Source: Spirochaetes bacterium GWF1_49_6 (lineage in GTDB: Bacteria; Spirochaetota; Brevinematia; Brevinematales; GWF1-51-8). Taken from it: a DNA stretch of 5,723 bases. Numbering within the stretch: position 1 is the stretch's first letter; the number at the start of each line of letters is the position of its first letter. The translations under genes and the position numbers were made by a program. Below are positions 5,306 through 5,723 of the stretch, one piece after another. The notes under the pieces were generated by a model, which made no database searches, was not told the DNA's origin, and was given only the letters and a program-made list of their open reading frames with translations. The stretch spans positions 1,331 through 7,053 of the forward strand of contig MIBD01000012.1 of assembly GCA_001829395.1 (NCBI GenBank). Direction: 5' to 3'.

Positions 5306-5723
5306 AGCGGATTTCCGAACGTAAAATCGTCCTGGTCAAACGAAAGACGCGTCTCGAGGACCTGATCGTCCGTTATAATACGGTCGAGCAGGCGCGATTC
5401 TATATCGAGCATCTCGGCGCGGATTTTTCCGACTACGAGGACGAGCACTATACCTACCATAACGCCCTCTCGCGGGCGGAGGACAACCTGTCCGAAATCG
5501 GGCGCCTCCAGATATTGGAACGTGTCTATATACCGAGCTTTATCTTCGGCCCGGACGACATCGTTGTCGCGATCGGGCAGGACGGGCTTGTCGCGAATAC
5601 GATGAAGTATCTTCGCGGTCAGCCCCTGATCGGGGTCAATCCCGACCCCGCGCGTTGGGACGGAGTCCTGCTTCCGTTCGGCGTGCACGACCTCCCGGAC
5701 GCGGCCGACAGGGTAGTGAACGA
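5302..5723 (+). CDS. NAD kinase-like protein with GQDG motif (3' end outside window)
   Basis: The frame opens at ATG 5302, sharing ATGA with the end of the SPFH gene, and runs without a stop to the window edge (140 complete codons). The protein begins MKRISERKIVLVKRKTRLED, then ARFYIEHLGADFSDYEDEH (31-49), FGPDDIVVAIGQDGLVANT (82-100) and LIGVNPDPARWDGVLLPF (109-126). The GQDG at 92-95, after a hydrophobic strand and before a helix, sits where NAD kinases and diacylglycerol kinases have GGDG, with the catalytic-type Asp94 kept and the second Gly replaced by Gln. The GVNPDPARWDGVLLPF segment corresponds to the region following the GGDGT loop in NAD kinases, where GIN is usual. It is likely a kinase of this superfamily or a relative with altered substrate; genuine NAD kinase activity is uncertain. 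Tight overlap suggests it acts with the SPFH protein. The C-terminal half is not seen. Confidence 0.8.
   Translation, partial: MKRISERKIVLVKRKTRLEDLIVRYNTVEQARFYIEHLGADFSDYEDEHYTYHNALSRAEDNLSEIGRLQILERVYIPSFIFGPDDIVVAIGQDGLVANTMKYLRGQPLIGVNPDPARWDGVLLPFGVHDLPDAADRVVN

Noticed and set aside
4999..5688. Minus-strand open frame opposite the SPFH end and the kinase-like gene.
   Set aside because: It lies antisense to two supported genes, lacks family motifs and has no ribosome-binding site that I could support.

Overview
This is a chromosomal bacterial window in which part of a histidine biosynthesis operon has received a small restriction-modification (R-M) cassette. The host genes look GC-rich: one sampled 60-base line of hisA (1201-1260) has 36 G+C. 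Sampled lines of the cassette have 23 (2041-2100) and 17 (2641-2700). Start sites carry Shine-Dalgarno sequences and the promoters look like the sigma-70 type, so this is a bacterium. I cannot name the phylum from the sequence.

Layout. Bases 1-1713 (+) hold the 3' part of hisB, then hisH and hisA, tightly packed and co-directional. Bases 1713-3345 (+) hold an AT-rich two-gene type II R-M system: a beta-class DNA methyltransferase overlapping by 8 bp a PD-(D/E)XK-like endonuclease. The cassette is bracketed by two identical 34-bp copies of the 3' end of hisA (1679-1712 and 3346-3379). hisA therefore keeps its full reading frame, and a second, orphan hisA tail lies on the far side. Bases 3389-4141 (-) encode a secreted SH3-domain protein of unknown role, starting at TTG. 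A 147-bp divergent intergenic region (4142-4288) holds two back-to-back sigma-70-like promoters, each with a 17-bp spacer. Bases 4289-5305 (+) encode a soluble SPFH/band-7 protein with a long charged coiled coil. It overlaps by 4 bp a NAD-kinase-like protein (5302 to the window end, incomplete).

How the parts work together. HisB, HisH and HisA act in the middle of histidine synthesis. HisF, the partner of HisH, is not in the window and was apparently not next to hisA before the insertion either. The R-M pair has no room for its own promoter between hisA and the methyltransferase, so it probably uses transcription from the his operon, and its apparent ribosome-binding site lies in the hisA-derived repeat. 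The SPFH and kinase-like genes are probably co-translated and work together, on a substrate the sequence does not reveal.

The main finding is the R-M cassette inserted precisely at the hisA stop codon with a 34-bp target duplication and no visible integrase or transposase. This fits the 'insertion with long target duplication' route proposed for mobile R-M genes.
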